DNA from: Halichondria panicea
Lineage: Eukaryota > Porifera > Demospongiae > Suberitida > Halichondriidae
Direction of reading: 5' to 3'
Length of the DNA: 64,000 nt
Assembly: GCF_963675165.1 (NCBI RefSeq)
Contig: NC_087384.1
Span: 3,300,315 to 3,364,314 of the forward strand
Positions within the stretch are counted from its first letter, which is position 1; each line of letters begins with the position of its first letter. Below, piece after piece: positions 32,851 through 42,314 of the stretch. The notes under the pieces are model-generated. The model was not told where the DNA came from. It did not search any database and was given only the letters and a program-made list of their open reading frames with translations. The translations under genes were made by a program, and so were the position numbers.

Positions 32851-35800
32851 ATGATGGCTACAGGACTGCTTGGGCACCTCGAGCAATTCGATCCAGCGTT
32901 GGAGGAATGGCCGCAGTATGTGGAGAGACTCGAACAGTTTTTTGTTGCGAACGATATCACTGGAGATGGTAGTGCTGTGAAGAAGAGAGCTACCTTTCTC
33001 GCAGTGGTGGGCCGTAGTGCCTACAATCTGCTGCGAAGTCTAATTGCACCAGCAAGGCCTGCAGAGAAAACATTTGAGGAGCTGGTGGAAGTGCTTACTG
33101 CACACTACAGTCCGAGGCCTACCGAAGTCATGCAACGTTTCCGATTCAACTCTAGAGCGAAGAAAGAAGGAGAGTCTATTGCTGACTATGTAGCTGCGCT
33201 GAGGAAGCTAGCCGAATTTTGTAATTACGGTGCTGCATTGGACAAAGTGCTATATCTACGTGACAGGCTAGTGTGGGGAGTCAAGGACACCTACATACAG
33301 AAGAAGCTGCTAGCAGAACGAGAGCTGACATTGGCTACGGCTATTCAGATTGCTCAAGGTTCTGAGACTGCAGAGAAGAACCTTCGTGAGATGGGAAGCG
33401 AATCCCATAAAGAAGGAGTACATTACGTCCAGAAACAGACGCCGAAACCGATTAAAACTAACTCGAAGTGTTATCGATGTGGCAAGACGAGTCACAGTGG
33501 CAATGACTGCCCGTACAAGGACTTTGTGTGTAGAGGATGTCATAAAGTGGGACACTTGCAAAAGATGTGTCGAGCTGCCAAGGGACGCCCAAACCCAAAG
33601 AAGTTCCCTCGACATGACAAGTATAAGAAAAGGGCTGGAATAAACCAAGCAAGAGAGTCTGGAGAATCAGATGACGAAGACTTCCTGCTGATGGTAGAAG
33701 TTGGAGGAATCCACAGGATCTACCAGCCCCCAATAAAAGTACCCGTGAGTATAGAGGGTACTACTGTGTGTATGGAACTAGACACAGGTGCCTCAGTATC
33801 TCTAGTATCAGAGTCACAGTACAAACAGTTGTGGCCAGGGAGGAGCTTAGACCCATCTGATATCAACTTACAGACCTACTCAAAGGAACCCCTTGTAGTA
33901 ATGGGAAGTTTTGATGTTGAGGTTGTGTATGATAACAAAAAGGTGACCTTACCTCTTGTTGTTCAAGGGAATGGACCTTTGTTGTTTGGCAGGAACTGGC
34001 TAAATGCTATTAAGTTGAATTGGTCTAACATTCACTATACCCAAGCTCCAGGTTTACAGGACTTACTGGCCAAGTACCCCGATGTGTTCCAGAAAGGACT
34101 GGGTACGTACCAGGGACAAGAAGCCTCCCTTGTAGTGGACGCTGATGCTGTTCCCCGTTTTAACAAAGCCAGACGTCTTCCATATGCTATGCGAACGAAA
34201 GTGGAAGAGGAACTGGAGAGGCTGGTTCAGGAAGGCACTCTGAAGCCCGTGGACTATGCTGAATGGGCCGCACCAATTGTGGCAGTGTTAAAGAGTGATC
34301 GAACGAGTGTGAGAATATGTGGCGATTTCCGAATGACAGTTAACCCCGTTTCTAAACTCCATCGTTACCCCCTGCCGAAGGTGGAAGATTTATTTGCAAC
34401 CCTGGCTGACGGAAAGATCTTTACTAAATTAGATCTGACACAAGCTTATCAACAGTTAAAGCTTGACACCCAATCTCAGAACTATGTGGTAATCAACACC
34501 CTAAAAGGGTTGTTCCAATACACGAGATTACCTTTTGGAGTGTCATCAGCCCCTGGCATTTTTCAGAAGACCATGGAGACCCTGCTACAGGGTATTGCTG
34601 GGGTAGTGGTGTATTTGGACGACATTTTGATCTCTAGTGCAACCGAAGCGGAGAACCTGAAATCACTCGAGGAAGTGTTGAAACGCCTATCCGAAGCTGG
34701 TTTGCGAGCCAAACGAGGCAAGTGCACGTTCATGGCTCCATCTGTCGAGTTTTTGGGTCACCTGGTTGACGCTAAGGGTATCCGACCCTTACCTGAGAAA
34801 GTCCGTGCTGTCCAGCAAGCACCTACCCCTACCAATGTGACGGAACTGAGGTCCTACATTGGATTGATTTCTTATTATGGGAAGTTCCTACCGAATCTAG
34901 CCACTCGTTTAACACCATTGTACAAGCTGTTAAACAAAGATGTGCCATGGAAATGGTCATCTGAGCAAGAACTTGCTTTTAACAGGTCGAAACAGCTGCT
35001 GACATCAACAAATCTGTTAGCTCATTACAACCCCCAATTACCTATTGTTCTGGCCTGCGATGCCTCTGCATACGGAATTGGAGCCGTACTTGCTCACCAA
35101 ATGCCTGATGGTACCGAGAGACCGATAGCCTATGCTTCTAGGACTTTGAATTCGGCTGAAAGAAATTACTCGCAGCTTGAAAAGGAAGGACTGTCCTGTG
35201 TTTTCGGAGTAAAGAAATTCTATGCATACCTATTTGGTCGAAAATTCACTCTAATTACGGATCACAAACCGTTATTGAGCCTGCTGAGTGGACAGAAACC
35301 AACCTCATTACAAGCCTCCGCAAGGATTCGTCGATGGTCATTGGCACTGTCGATGTACGAGTACGAGCTGAAGTTCCGAAACACTACAGCTCACGGTAAC
35401 GCAGATGCTTTGAGTCGTCTGCCCTTAACTGACACTGTTCCTGATGACCGAACACCACCAGAACTGGTGCTCTTACTGGAACATCTCGATTCCTCACCGA
35501 TCACGGCTGCACATATCAAAGAGGCTACCAGACGAGACCCAGAACTCTCTACTATTCACCAGTATGTGCAACAAGGATGGCCACACCGTTCCGCCATGGA
35601 AACCAGTCTAATGCCCTTTTATGAGCGACGAGAAGAACTTTCAGTACATGATGGTTGCTTGCTGTGGGGAAATCGTGTGGTGGTACCCAAGACCTACCGA
35701 GGTGATGTGCTCGTACAACTGCACGAAGGACATCCTGGCACCACTCGCATGAAAGGACTATCGCGTATGTATGTGTGGTGGCCTGGTATTTCGAAAGACG

Positions 35801-36843
35801 TCGAAGAGACGGTACAAGATTGCATTCCCTGTCAACAACAACAGTCAAAACCACCTGTTGCCCCACTCCATCCTTGGGCTTGGCCTACACGCCCGTGGGC
35901 CAGATTGCATATCGATTATGCTGGTCCCATTCACGGACAAATGTTTTTGATTATCATTGATGCCCATTCAAAATGGATTGAAGCAATTCCAACATCTGGC
36001 TCGACATCCCGAGTAGTGATCGAAGAACTACGGTTTTTGTTTTCTCAATTTGGCCTACCAGAGTGTGTTGTGTCTGACAATGGCACATGTTTCACTAGTG
36101 CAGAATTCAAAGGATTCCTGAAGAAAAATGGTATCAACCAAATTCTGTCTGCCCCTTATCACCCCTCTACAAATGGCCTGGCTGAACGAGCAGTGCAAGT
36201 AGTTAAGAAGGGACTTAAGAAGGAAACAAAAGGTTCGATGCGCAGTAGACTTGCAACGGTGTTATTTGCTTACAGGTTAACTGCACAGTCAACCACTGGA
36301 CAATCCCCAAGTGAACTTTTGTTAGGTCGTCGACCACGATCTCGTCTAGATCTGCTTAAACCGAACACAGCAGAGAGAGTTGAACGTCAACAAGCAAAAC
36401 AGGTGAAACAACACGACAACCGTGCTCGCGAAAGAAGTTTTGAGCCCGGAGATCTGGTGTATGTCAGAAATTACCAGTCAGGAAATCGTTGGTTACCGGG
36501 TGTGATACAGGAAAAGACAGGACCAGTATCGTTTCGAGCGAAGATGCAGAATGGTCAAGTGCGAAGGTGTCATGTGGACCAGGTTCGGAACCGAACAGTA
36601 GAGGAACCTACCGAGCCAGAAGAGGTCCCTATTCCGAATGCAATTCTTCCTGACGAATTGACCACACCGTATGCACCTCAAGCTGATAGTACTCCTGGAA
36701 ACAGCTCCCCGTCACCTGAAGTTGGTGTAGAACCACCTGTCGACGTCCCTAGTCAAGGTGTTGTCTCAAAACCTGCAACTGCGATTAAAGTATACCCTAA
36801 GCGTAACCGTAAGACTGTGGATCGATATGAACCTAAATGGTAG
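32851..36843 (+). CDS. Ty3/gypsy Gag-Pol polyprotein
   Basis: A single 1330-aa frame with no stops. In order: Gag capsid-like helices (residues 1-190); two CCHC zinc knuckles (CYRCGKTSHSGNDC and CRGCHKVGHLQKMC, about 208-245); aspartic protease ELDTGASVSLVS (about 310); reverse transcriptase with FTKLDLTQAYQQ and YLDDILIS (about 410-600); RNase H starting LACDASAYGIGAVLAHQ (about 735); integrase zinc domain H-x3-H ... C-x2-C (HEGHPGT, DCIPCQ, about 965-1005); integrase core D,D,E with HIDYAG, VSDNG and a Glu in NGLAERAVQ (about 1030-1130); and a GPY/F-like RWLPGVIQEKTGPVSF module (about 1215). There is no chromodomain and no env ORF. Gag and Pol are fused without a frameshift. Confidence 0.95.
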   Translation: MMATGLLGHLEQFDPALEEWPQYVERLEQFFVANDITGDGSAVKKRATFLAVVGRSAYNLLRSLIAPARPAEKTFEELVEVLTAHYSPRPTEVMQRFRFNSRAKKEGESIADYVAALRKLAEFCNYGAALDKVLYLRDRLVWGVKDTYIQKKLLAERELTLATAIQIAQGSETAEKNLREMGSESHKEGVHYVQKQTPKPIKTNSKCYRCGKTSHSGNDCPYKDFVCRGCHKVGHLQKMCRAAKGRPNPKKFPRHDKYKKRAGINQARESGESDDEDFLLMVEVGGIHRIYQPPIKVPVSIEGTTVCMELDTGASVSLVSESQYKQLWPGRSLDPSDINLQTYSKEPLVVMGSFDVEVVYDNKKVTLPLVVQGNGPLLFGRNWLNAIKLNWSNIHYTQAPGLQDLLAKYPDVFQKGLGTYQGQEASLVVDADAVPRFNKARRLPYAMRTKVEEELERLVQEGTLKPVDYAEWAAPIVAVLKSDRTSVRICGDFRMTVNPVSKLHRYPLPKVEDLFATLADGKIFTKLDLTQAYQQLKLDTQSQNYVVINTLKGLFQYTRLPFGVSSAPGIFQKTMETLLQGIAGVVVYLDDILISSATEAENLKSLEEVLKRLSEAGLRAKRGKCTFMAPSVEFLGHLVDAKGIRPLPEKVRAVQQAPTPTNVTELRSYIGLISYYGKFLPNLATRLTPLYKLLNKDVPWKWSSEQELAFNRSKQLLTSTNLLAHYNPQLPIVLACDASAYGIGAVLAHQMPDGTERPIAYASRTLNSAERNYSQLEKEGLSCVFGVKKFYAYLFGRKFTLITDHKPLLSLLSGQKPTSLQASARIRRWSLALSMYEYELKFRNTTAHGNADALSRLPLTDTVPDDRTPPELVLLLEHLDSSPITAAHIKEATRRDPELSTIHQYVQQGWPHRSAMETSLMPFYERREELSVHDGCLLWGNRVVVPKTYRGDVLVQLHEGHPGTTRMKGLSRMYVWWPGISKDVEETVQDCIPCQQQQSKPPVAPLHPWAWPTRPWARLHIDYAGPIHGQMFLIIIDAHSKWIEAIPTSGSTSRVVIEELRFLFSQFGLPECVVSDNGTCFTSAEFKGFLKKNGINQILSAPYHPSTNGLAERAVQVVKKGLKKETKGSMRSRLATVLFAYRLTAQSTTGQSPSELLLGRRPRSRLDLLKPNTAERVERQQAKQVKQHDNRARERSFEPGDLVYVRNYQSGNRWLPGVIQEKTGPVSFRAKMQNGQVRRCHVDQVRNRTVEEPTEPEEVPIPNAILPDELTTPYAPQADSTPGNSSPSPEVGVEPPVDVPSQGVVSKPATAIKVYPKRNRKTVDRYEPKW

Positions 36844-36945
36844 TTATTGATTGGAAACTGGTATTTTATTGGTATTGTTTTGTCATTAGTTGGATGATTT
36901 TTGTCATTAGTTAATTTTGTGAGTCCTCACTAAAGGAAGGAGGAA

Positions 36946-37092
36946 TGTTGTGGTTTAGTTTACTTCCTGTTCTATGTGTACTATTTATGTACGTGTGTTC
37001 TCAATGTTTTTAGTCTCTATTAAACTGTCAACTGTAAACCAGTACTGAGTTGGTAACTTAGCGGTGAGTCCAGACCTAGCTAAGTTACGACA
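36946..37092 (+). repeat. 3' LTR
   Basis: 147 bp, identical to the 5' LTR; preceded by a purine tract and followed by the ATTTC duplication. Confidence 0.95.
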
Positions 37093-38080
37093 ATTTCTCT
37101 CACTAACAGCAAGAAAACAGGAAAAATTAACATCCAGTTAAAAGGTGAAAGCATTAAGGAGACGGACTCAATCAAATACCTAGGAGTCACTGTAGACAGA
37201 GACCTTAAATGGAACTCACACATCAGTGGTGTAAAGAAAAAGCATCAGCTGGAATTGCCTGTCTCAGAAAAATAAGCCCAAGCATCCCCATCAACACAAG
37301 GAAACTCCTCTTTAATGTCTTGGTTCGCCCCCACTTGGACTACTGCTCAGTAGTATGGCATGCCTGTAGCAGCAAGCTCAAAGATCGAGTTGAGAGCATC
37401 CAGAATTATGGCATGAGGGTCATCCTGGGCAAGCCTCCTAGGACTCCAAGTTCTCCGCTGCGTAGCGAGCTAGGATGGACTACTCTAGAACAGCGTTGAG
37501 AAGAGCTAATGCTGGTACAAGTCCACCGCAGCATAATTAAAACAGCACCTAAGTACTTGCAAGAACTATTCACAAAGAACTCCGAACACAGTAGCAGACA
37601 AGCACAAGTAACAACTCGTGGACAAGATAATCTCCACCTTCCAAGACCATCCACTGAGCTACTCAGGAAAAGTTTCAGTTTTCAAGGAGCTCTCAAGTAC
37701 AATGCGCTTCCTCAAGAACTCAAGAAAACAAATACAGTACCAGCGTTCAAGAACATTATACACAAACTGTTCTCTAACTGCAACTAAGCAATTATTTTTC
37801 TACATTCTTGTCTTTTGTTCATGTCTGTATAGTATACAGGACCTGCATTAAAACCCACACTGTGGATGCAGCATTTCCTGCCCAAATAAAAAGTTCTATC
37901 TATCTATCTATCTAGCCCTCTGTGTATGTTCTGTCCCTAACATGTACATGCGATGGCTTGTGGCTTTATCACTATGCTTGTGGGCGTGTAGCCCACTTGA
38001 CTTTGCTGACTGTGCAGAACAAAGTTCATATGTGAGTTTGACCAGACTCAAGCTTTTAGGTTGAGGCGGGTATTCGAGAC

Positions 38081-38107
38081 TAAATTTTGGCACTAATATT
38101 GCGCCAT
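38081..38107. repeat. Right arm of the 27-bp inverted pair
   Basis: AATTTTGGCACTAATATTG followed by CGCCATAG mirrors 31333-31360. Bases 38108-38940 show no gene; 38440-38613 hold a CCGTATAGC-type repeat ending CCCGCTATACGGTA. Confidence 0.55.
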
Positions 38108-38943
38108 AGAAACCGTCTAAAGAAAGGGGCGTGGTTTCAAGTCTATGTAAGAAAGATTTGGTCCCCCTCGAATTTTTTCCCGGACACCCGCCGGACCAGA
38201 CCTGGCCTCAAATCCAGGCCGATGTCCTTTTGCCTTCTGCATTGCATTGGTGACTGCAACCGCCACTGTATATACTGATCTGGTTCAGCTTGACCAGGCG
38301 TTCTTTCAGATAACGAACGGCTGGTCTCGAGGCTAATAATGGACTGGGTTGCCATTTCTTTGTGAAACCAGCGTGAAGAGTCAATTTTTTGTCATCATCG
38401 TCTGCCATGTCTACAATTGCTCAAGAATAGTATAATTATGATAATTTTCGGGGACAAAATATTTGTGGTTCAGCAATATTTAGACATTTCGTGGTTGCTT
38501 AGCTTGCACTGCAGGTAAAGGTAGGCAAGGTCACTTCATTCGTGGATAAAATATTCGTGGTCAGACCTCCAACCACGAATATTTGCCCCACGAAAATTAC
38601 CCGCTATACGGTATTCAACCAAAACACTACCCTCGATTCTAGGCCACACTGAAGATGTTGAGACCTTGTGAAGGAGGCTACCAAAACACAAGCACAAAAA
38701 CAGCTAGCGAAATATATAATTATGTTTGTTAAAGTATTCTACCAACCTACTACCAAGTGTGGAATAAGAATTGTTAGTGAGGGTCAAACGATCGCTCTAT
38801 TGTAGCCTATATGACTTTTGGAAATTTACACTAAGTTATATATAATTATAGCATCAAAAGAATGCATATTCATAGACAGGTAATTATACTGAAGATACAG
38901 AGGTTTTCGAGATTTAAATTAAGAAATTGGCACAATTATAATA

Positions 38944-41900
38944 TTATTGGGAATACTTCTTTCGTTTGTTAGGTGGTGTGTGAACATTTTTTCCGTCACT
39001 ATCACCACTAGCAAGATTGGCTTGATGGTTATTCTCCACGGATCCTTGAGACCCAATTACATCCAGTCTTCCATGGTTTTCGATGTAAGCGAACAGCTCA
39101 GACATTGGATTGATAAAAGAAATGGAAGTATGAAGATTAGCCGAGCTCTTGGTGCCAGTGGGTATGGATTCTGCTGTTTTGAGTGTAGTGTTTAAGGTAC
39201 CCAACTTTAGTAGTGCGTCTTTGGCTGAGAGGGCCTTCCAGGCTTCATACTCTGTCAGGGCACTCAGGACTTGTGACCCCTTCTCTTCTGTGGACCTAAA
39301 GTTACATACAATATTATTTATGCTTTGAAGTTACGAATGTTGACCTTAAAAATGTGCTTTTTGCGGTGTGTTTTATTCCCTGTACTCTGTCTACACACAA
39401 TGGAAATCGGAACGTACCTGACATTAGTTTCAACAGAGGAATTGAGTTCTTCCATGTGCTCCTTTAACTCGCGCAATTGAGAATCCTTTCGTTTCTTAAT
39501 AAGCTCCTCGAGTTCTCTGTAGGACTGTTCAATGACCTGAACCAGACCATCCTCCTGACTCCTCAGGGACTTTTGCTCATCTTTGAACAGGTCCAGCTTA
39601 CTAGAGATCTCTGTAGATTTACTAACTACCTTCTTCACGGTTAGTGTTAACTGCTTCTCTACTTCCATTTTGGCATCACTCACGAGCTTACACTCATGCC
39701 CAGCGTGCTTCCCTTGATAAGCACAACCAATACAAACCAAGCAAGAGTCTACAAAGCAGTAGTAGTCCATGTTTTGCTTGTGAGACTCACAGAAATATTT
39801 TGATTTGGGGATAAAGTTACCGATCATTTGCATGACAGCGTGGTTTGGAAACCATAGCTCACGAGTGCTGCCTCCAGAGTGTTCTTGCTCACATACTGAG
39901 CATGTTATCGTAACCGGTGAGTCCGAGGTGTAGTTGTTGCATTTCTTGTCCAGGCAGTCTGTGGAAATTAAGAGTGCATGAACTATGTACATGTACTAAA
40001 TACTTTTATCAAACCATGCCTAGACTAAACACACATACATGCATCTGTAGGAACAAAATTTGGGCTAGCAAGCAATGATAATTTAACTAGGGTAATTGAT
40101 AGCATGAGCCTGCTGCCGTACCTGAGCAGAATGTATGCCCACACCTCAGACTCATAGGCTTCTTGCCCCCCTGTGTGTCATAGTCACAATCGCAGCCAGG
40201 GCAAGTCAGCACTGAGTTCTGACGAGCCAGCTCTCCACTGGTGCTTCTCTGGGCTCTGCAAATGTGTAGGGATCCTAGATGTGGTAGAAGGCAAACAACT
40301 ACAATCTATCCAGTCTCACTAGTATAGCTAAGCGAATTAGAATCAACATGTCAAGCTCCATGTACACATATATACACTCCCCAATTTACGGCTTAGTGCT
40401 TCATAGTCAGCAGCGGGATACACTGTAGGTTACACAACAAAACAACAAATGAATAAAAACTCACTGCTGTTGAACCTCAATCTCTGCTTTCAAGACAATA
40501 CTATCATTGACAATGAACCCTTTCGCTGGGTTAGTGAGATCCTAGAGAGTAGTATAAAAAATGCTAGCCAATTTCAGTCCTGCACTTACCCTTAGCTTCA
40601 TAAAAGAAGAGTAACCCCAATCGGTTGAGGAGTTTGAGTAGTTATGATTAAACTCTGCATAGGTGAGGTAACGAATCATTGATTTTGTCCAAAAGAATTT
40701 CGATACCTTTTGAGTAGCTCTTCTCTGGGTTGTCATGATTGATCAGAGTTATAGTGGCTCGAGTGGGAGCAGCAGAATCACTACTATAGGGAATATTCAT
40801 GTATGTAACGTGCAGTGCCACATTTTTGAGGATGAAATATTTTGCAGATTGCTAAAACTAAATATTTTGTTTTCGAGGATAAAGGTTCTAATAACCGGAA
40901 GTGAACCATGTTGTCAATGATTCCAAACTTTCGAGGTTCGAGGTCATCCACAAAAACTGACTCGGACTTTAGAATAATACATTCTGTATTAAGGAGGAAG
41001 TTAAAACTACTCTGGCGATGGATAGAGCCTCATATTCAACGCTTGGTAGACCTGAAAAAACATGGTACAAATGTCGATTTTGAATCTCTGCTAACGTAGT
41101 TGATGCTAGTTAACAAGGGCAAACATTAAATACACTTTTAAATAGTGCATATTTTAGAGCAAAAAAATTGTGTTCAGTCTGAGTGGGCACACTTAAATTA
41201 AGTGGCGCTTATGTGGAAAATTTAATATTTTAATGATGTGCAAAAGATTACAGCAGTTATGTAATTACAGTGGCACCATAATTTACGCGCTATCTCTAGA
41301 ACACAATTTTTGAGGTCCTAAGAAACGCCAATCGTTGCTGCAAGAATATGTTCTGCTGAAAAGGGGTGCGAGGGCTGCTTATAATTACTACGTGCATGCA
41401 TAGCTGTGCTAGCTGTATTACTGTCTAGATGCAGCTGTAAAATACAAAGACCAAAAATCAAACTGTCTATCATGCATCGACCTGCGTACCTAGTCGGGCG
41501 CCTAACGGTTGCATGGAAGGAGGTTGGGAATCAGTTTTATTCTGGCCTGTTGCGCAATAGTATTGACGTCATTCTAAGTGGATGCTAGCCAATAGCGATT
41601 ATTATAGTGGGTGTTGGCCACGCCTCAGTCAATCCAGCGTGTATAAAATTTACACGTGGTAAAGTTGAGTGGGTGTAATCAGAGATACTGCAATCTGATT
41701 GGAGCTGGTGGAATCAGAACAAAACTGTGGATAGGCTTGATTCCCGACCTTCTTCAGTACAGTGCAACAGTAGAGGGCGGCAGCGCCCGACTACCGTGTA
41801 CCTATGAGATTACTATATACATGTAGCTGTAGTATATAAGCGCTACTATAATTTATGTGTGCCCGTTAGACTTCACTGTAATATTTTGCACATCATTAAA

Positions 41901-42271
41901 AAAATTGTCCTTACAGTAAATTGGTTGACTCTGGAATTCGCTGGAGGTAGACACCTAATGGCTTTGATCTTCCTCCTTGAGAGCTGCCTGTTTGCTCCTT
42001 ACGTACCACCATCATTCGCCTGTGGTCAACATTTGAATTGTTGGCATGAAATTTGAAAAGAAGAAACTCACCAGAGGTAACCATCCACCATCTGCTTGTC
42101 GCTAAGCCTCGTTCCATCCAGTTGGCTGAAATCGGACACTGTGAAACTAAATCCCCCTCTCTCTGACTCAGGCAGTGACTCTGACAGCTCTGACATCACG
42201 GCAGTTATGCAGTGTAGATGTCTAATATTTTCTAGAGTAGTGCCAATGCCCACGCGAGGCCCACGTGGCAA
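38944..42271 (-). CDS. MATH-RING-B-box-coiled-coil protein, probable E3 ubiquitin ligase
   Basis: Eight exons: 42271-42072, 42019-41915, 40783-40707, 40654-40590, 40541-40465, 40255-40122, 39958-39418 and 39295-38944. All are GT-AG and in phase, giving 516 aa (491 aa from the second ATG, 42196). The MATH/TRAF-like domain spans exons 1-5: FSFTVSDFSQL, VDGYLW, SDSAAPTRATITLIN, DWGYSSFMKL, NPAKGFIVNDSIVLKAEIEV. A C3HC4 RING follows (CPGCDCD ... LRCGHTFCSDCLDKKC ... CSVC), then a B-box (FCESHKQNMDYYCFVDSCLVC ending in H-x2-H-like Cys/His) and a coiled coil (LFKDEQKSLRSQEDGL). The tail is low-complexity with a basic NKRKK. RING implies ubiquitin ligase activity; MATH usually binds receptors or substrates. 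A 52-bp intron at 40655-40706 explains an apparent frameshift. Confidence 0.82.
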
Positions 42272-42314
42272 AAAGTTATCCTAGACACACCCACCCAGTT
42301 CCCCAGATGAGAAG
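42272..42314. promoter_or_regulatory. Shared 43-bp gap between divergent ligase and kinase genes
   Basis: The ligase ATG (42271) and the kinase ATG (42315) are 43 bp apart (118 bp if the ligase starts at 42196). No room exists for separate promoters unless 5' UTRs overlap antisense, so a bidirectional core promoter is inferred. No TATA box is visible. Confidence 0.5.

Larger units (their letters stand above)
32676..37092 (+). mobile_element. Full-length Ty3/gypsy LTR retrotransposon
   Basis: Two LTRs of 147 bp (32676-32822 and 36946-37092), TGTTGTGG ... TTACGACA, look identical base for base. The target duplication is ATTTC (32671-32675 and 37093-37097). A primer-binding-like TTGGCGACGAGGAG follows the 5' LTR after a few bases. 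A polypurine tract AAAGGAAGGAGGAA abuts the 3' LTR. There is one uninterrupted Gag-Pol ORF. It is structurally complete and very young. Confidence 0.95.
32391..37914 (+). mobile_element. 5'-truncated LINE fragment, interrupted by the Ty3/gypsy element
   Basis: It is inserted after GTCTAATATA of the TIR element and ends with a (TCTA)n tail at 37898-37914. The part before the gypsy element encodes RT motifs TRGVPQGSILGPLLFVIFVNDL and YADDTTIYS. The part after encodes the thumb/connection region (SIKYLGVTVDRDLKW, VRPHLDYCSVVWH) and ends at a stop near 37785. RT of this type is found in Jockey/CR1-like clades. It is dead: 5'-truncated, frame-shifted near 37230 and 37498, and split. Confidence 0.85.
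31934..38082. mobile_element. Non-autonomous TIR element (9-bp TSD family) carrying nested retroelements
   Basis: It starts TAGTCTCGAATACCCG and ends CGGGTATTCGAGACTA, with TIRs of about 53 bp. The flanks share AATTTTGG (31926-31933 and 38083-38090). Without the insert 32391-37914 it is the same 630-bp element as 42468-43097. Target duplications of 9 bp are typical of Mutator-like elements, but no transposase is present. Confidence 0.82.

Noticed and set aside
33310-33733. Antisense and alternative-frame ORFs inside the gypsy element
   Set aside because: They overlap the intact Gag-Pol frame and have no independent features.
40542-40736. 64-codon minus-strand ORF starting MTTQRR as a gene start, and an apparent MATH frameshift
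   Set aside because: A 52-bp GT-AG intron (40655-40706) joins the upstream MATH frame to this one; the apparent start lies in another frame of exon 3.
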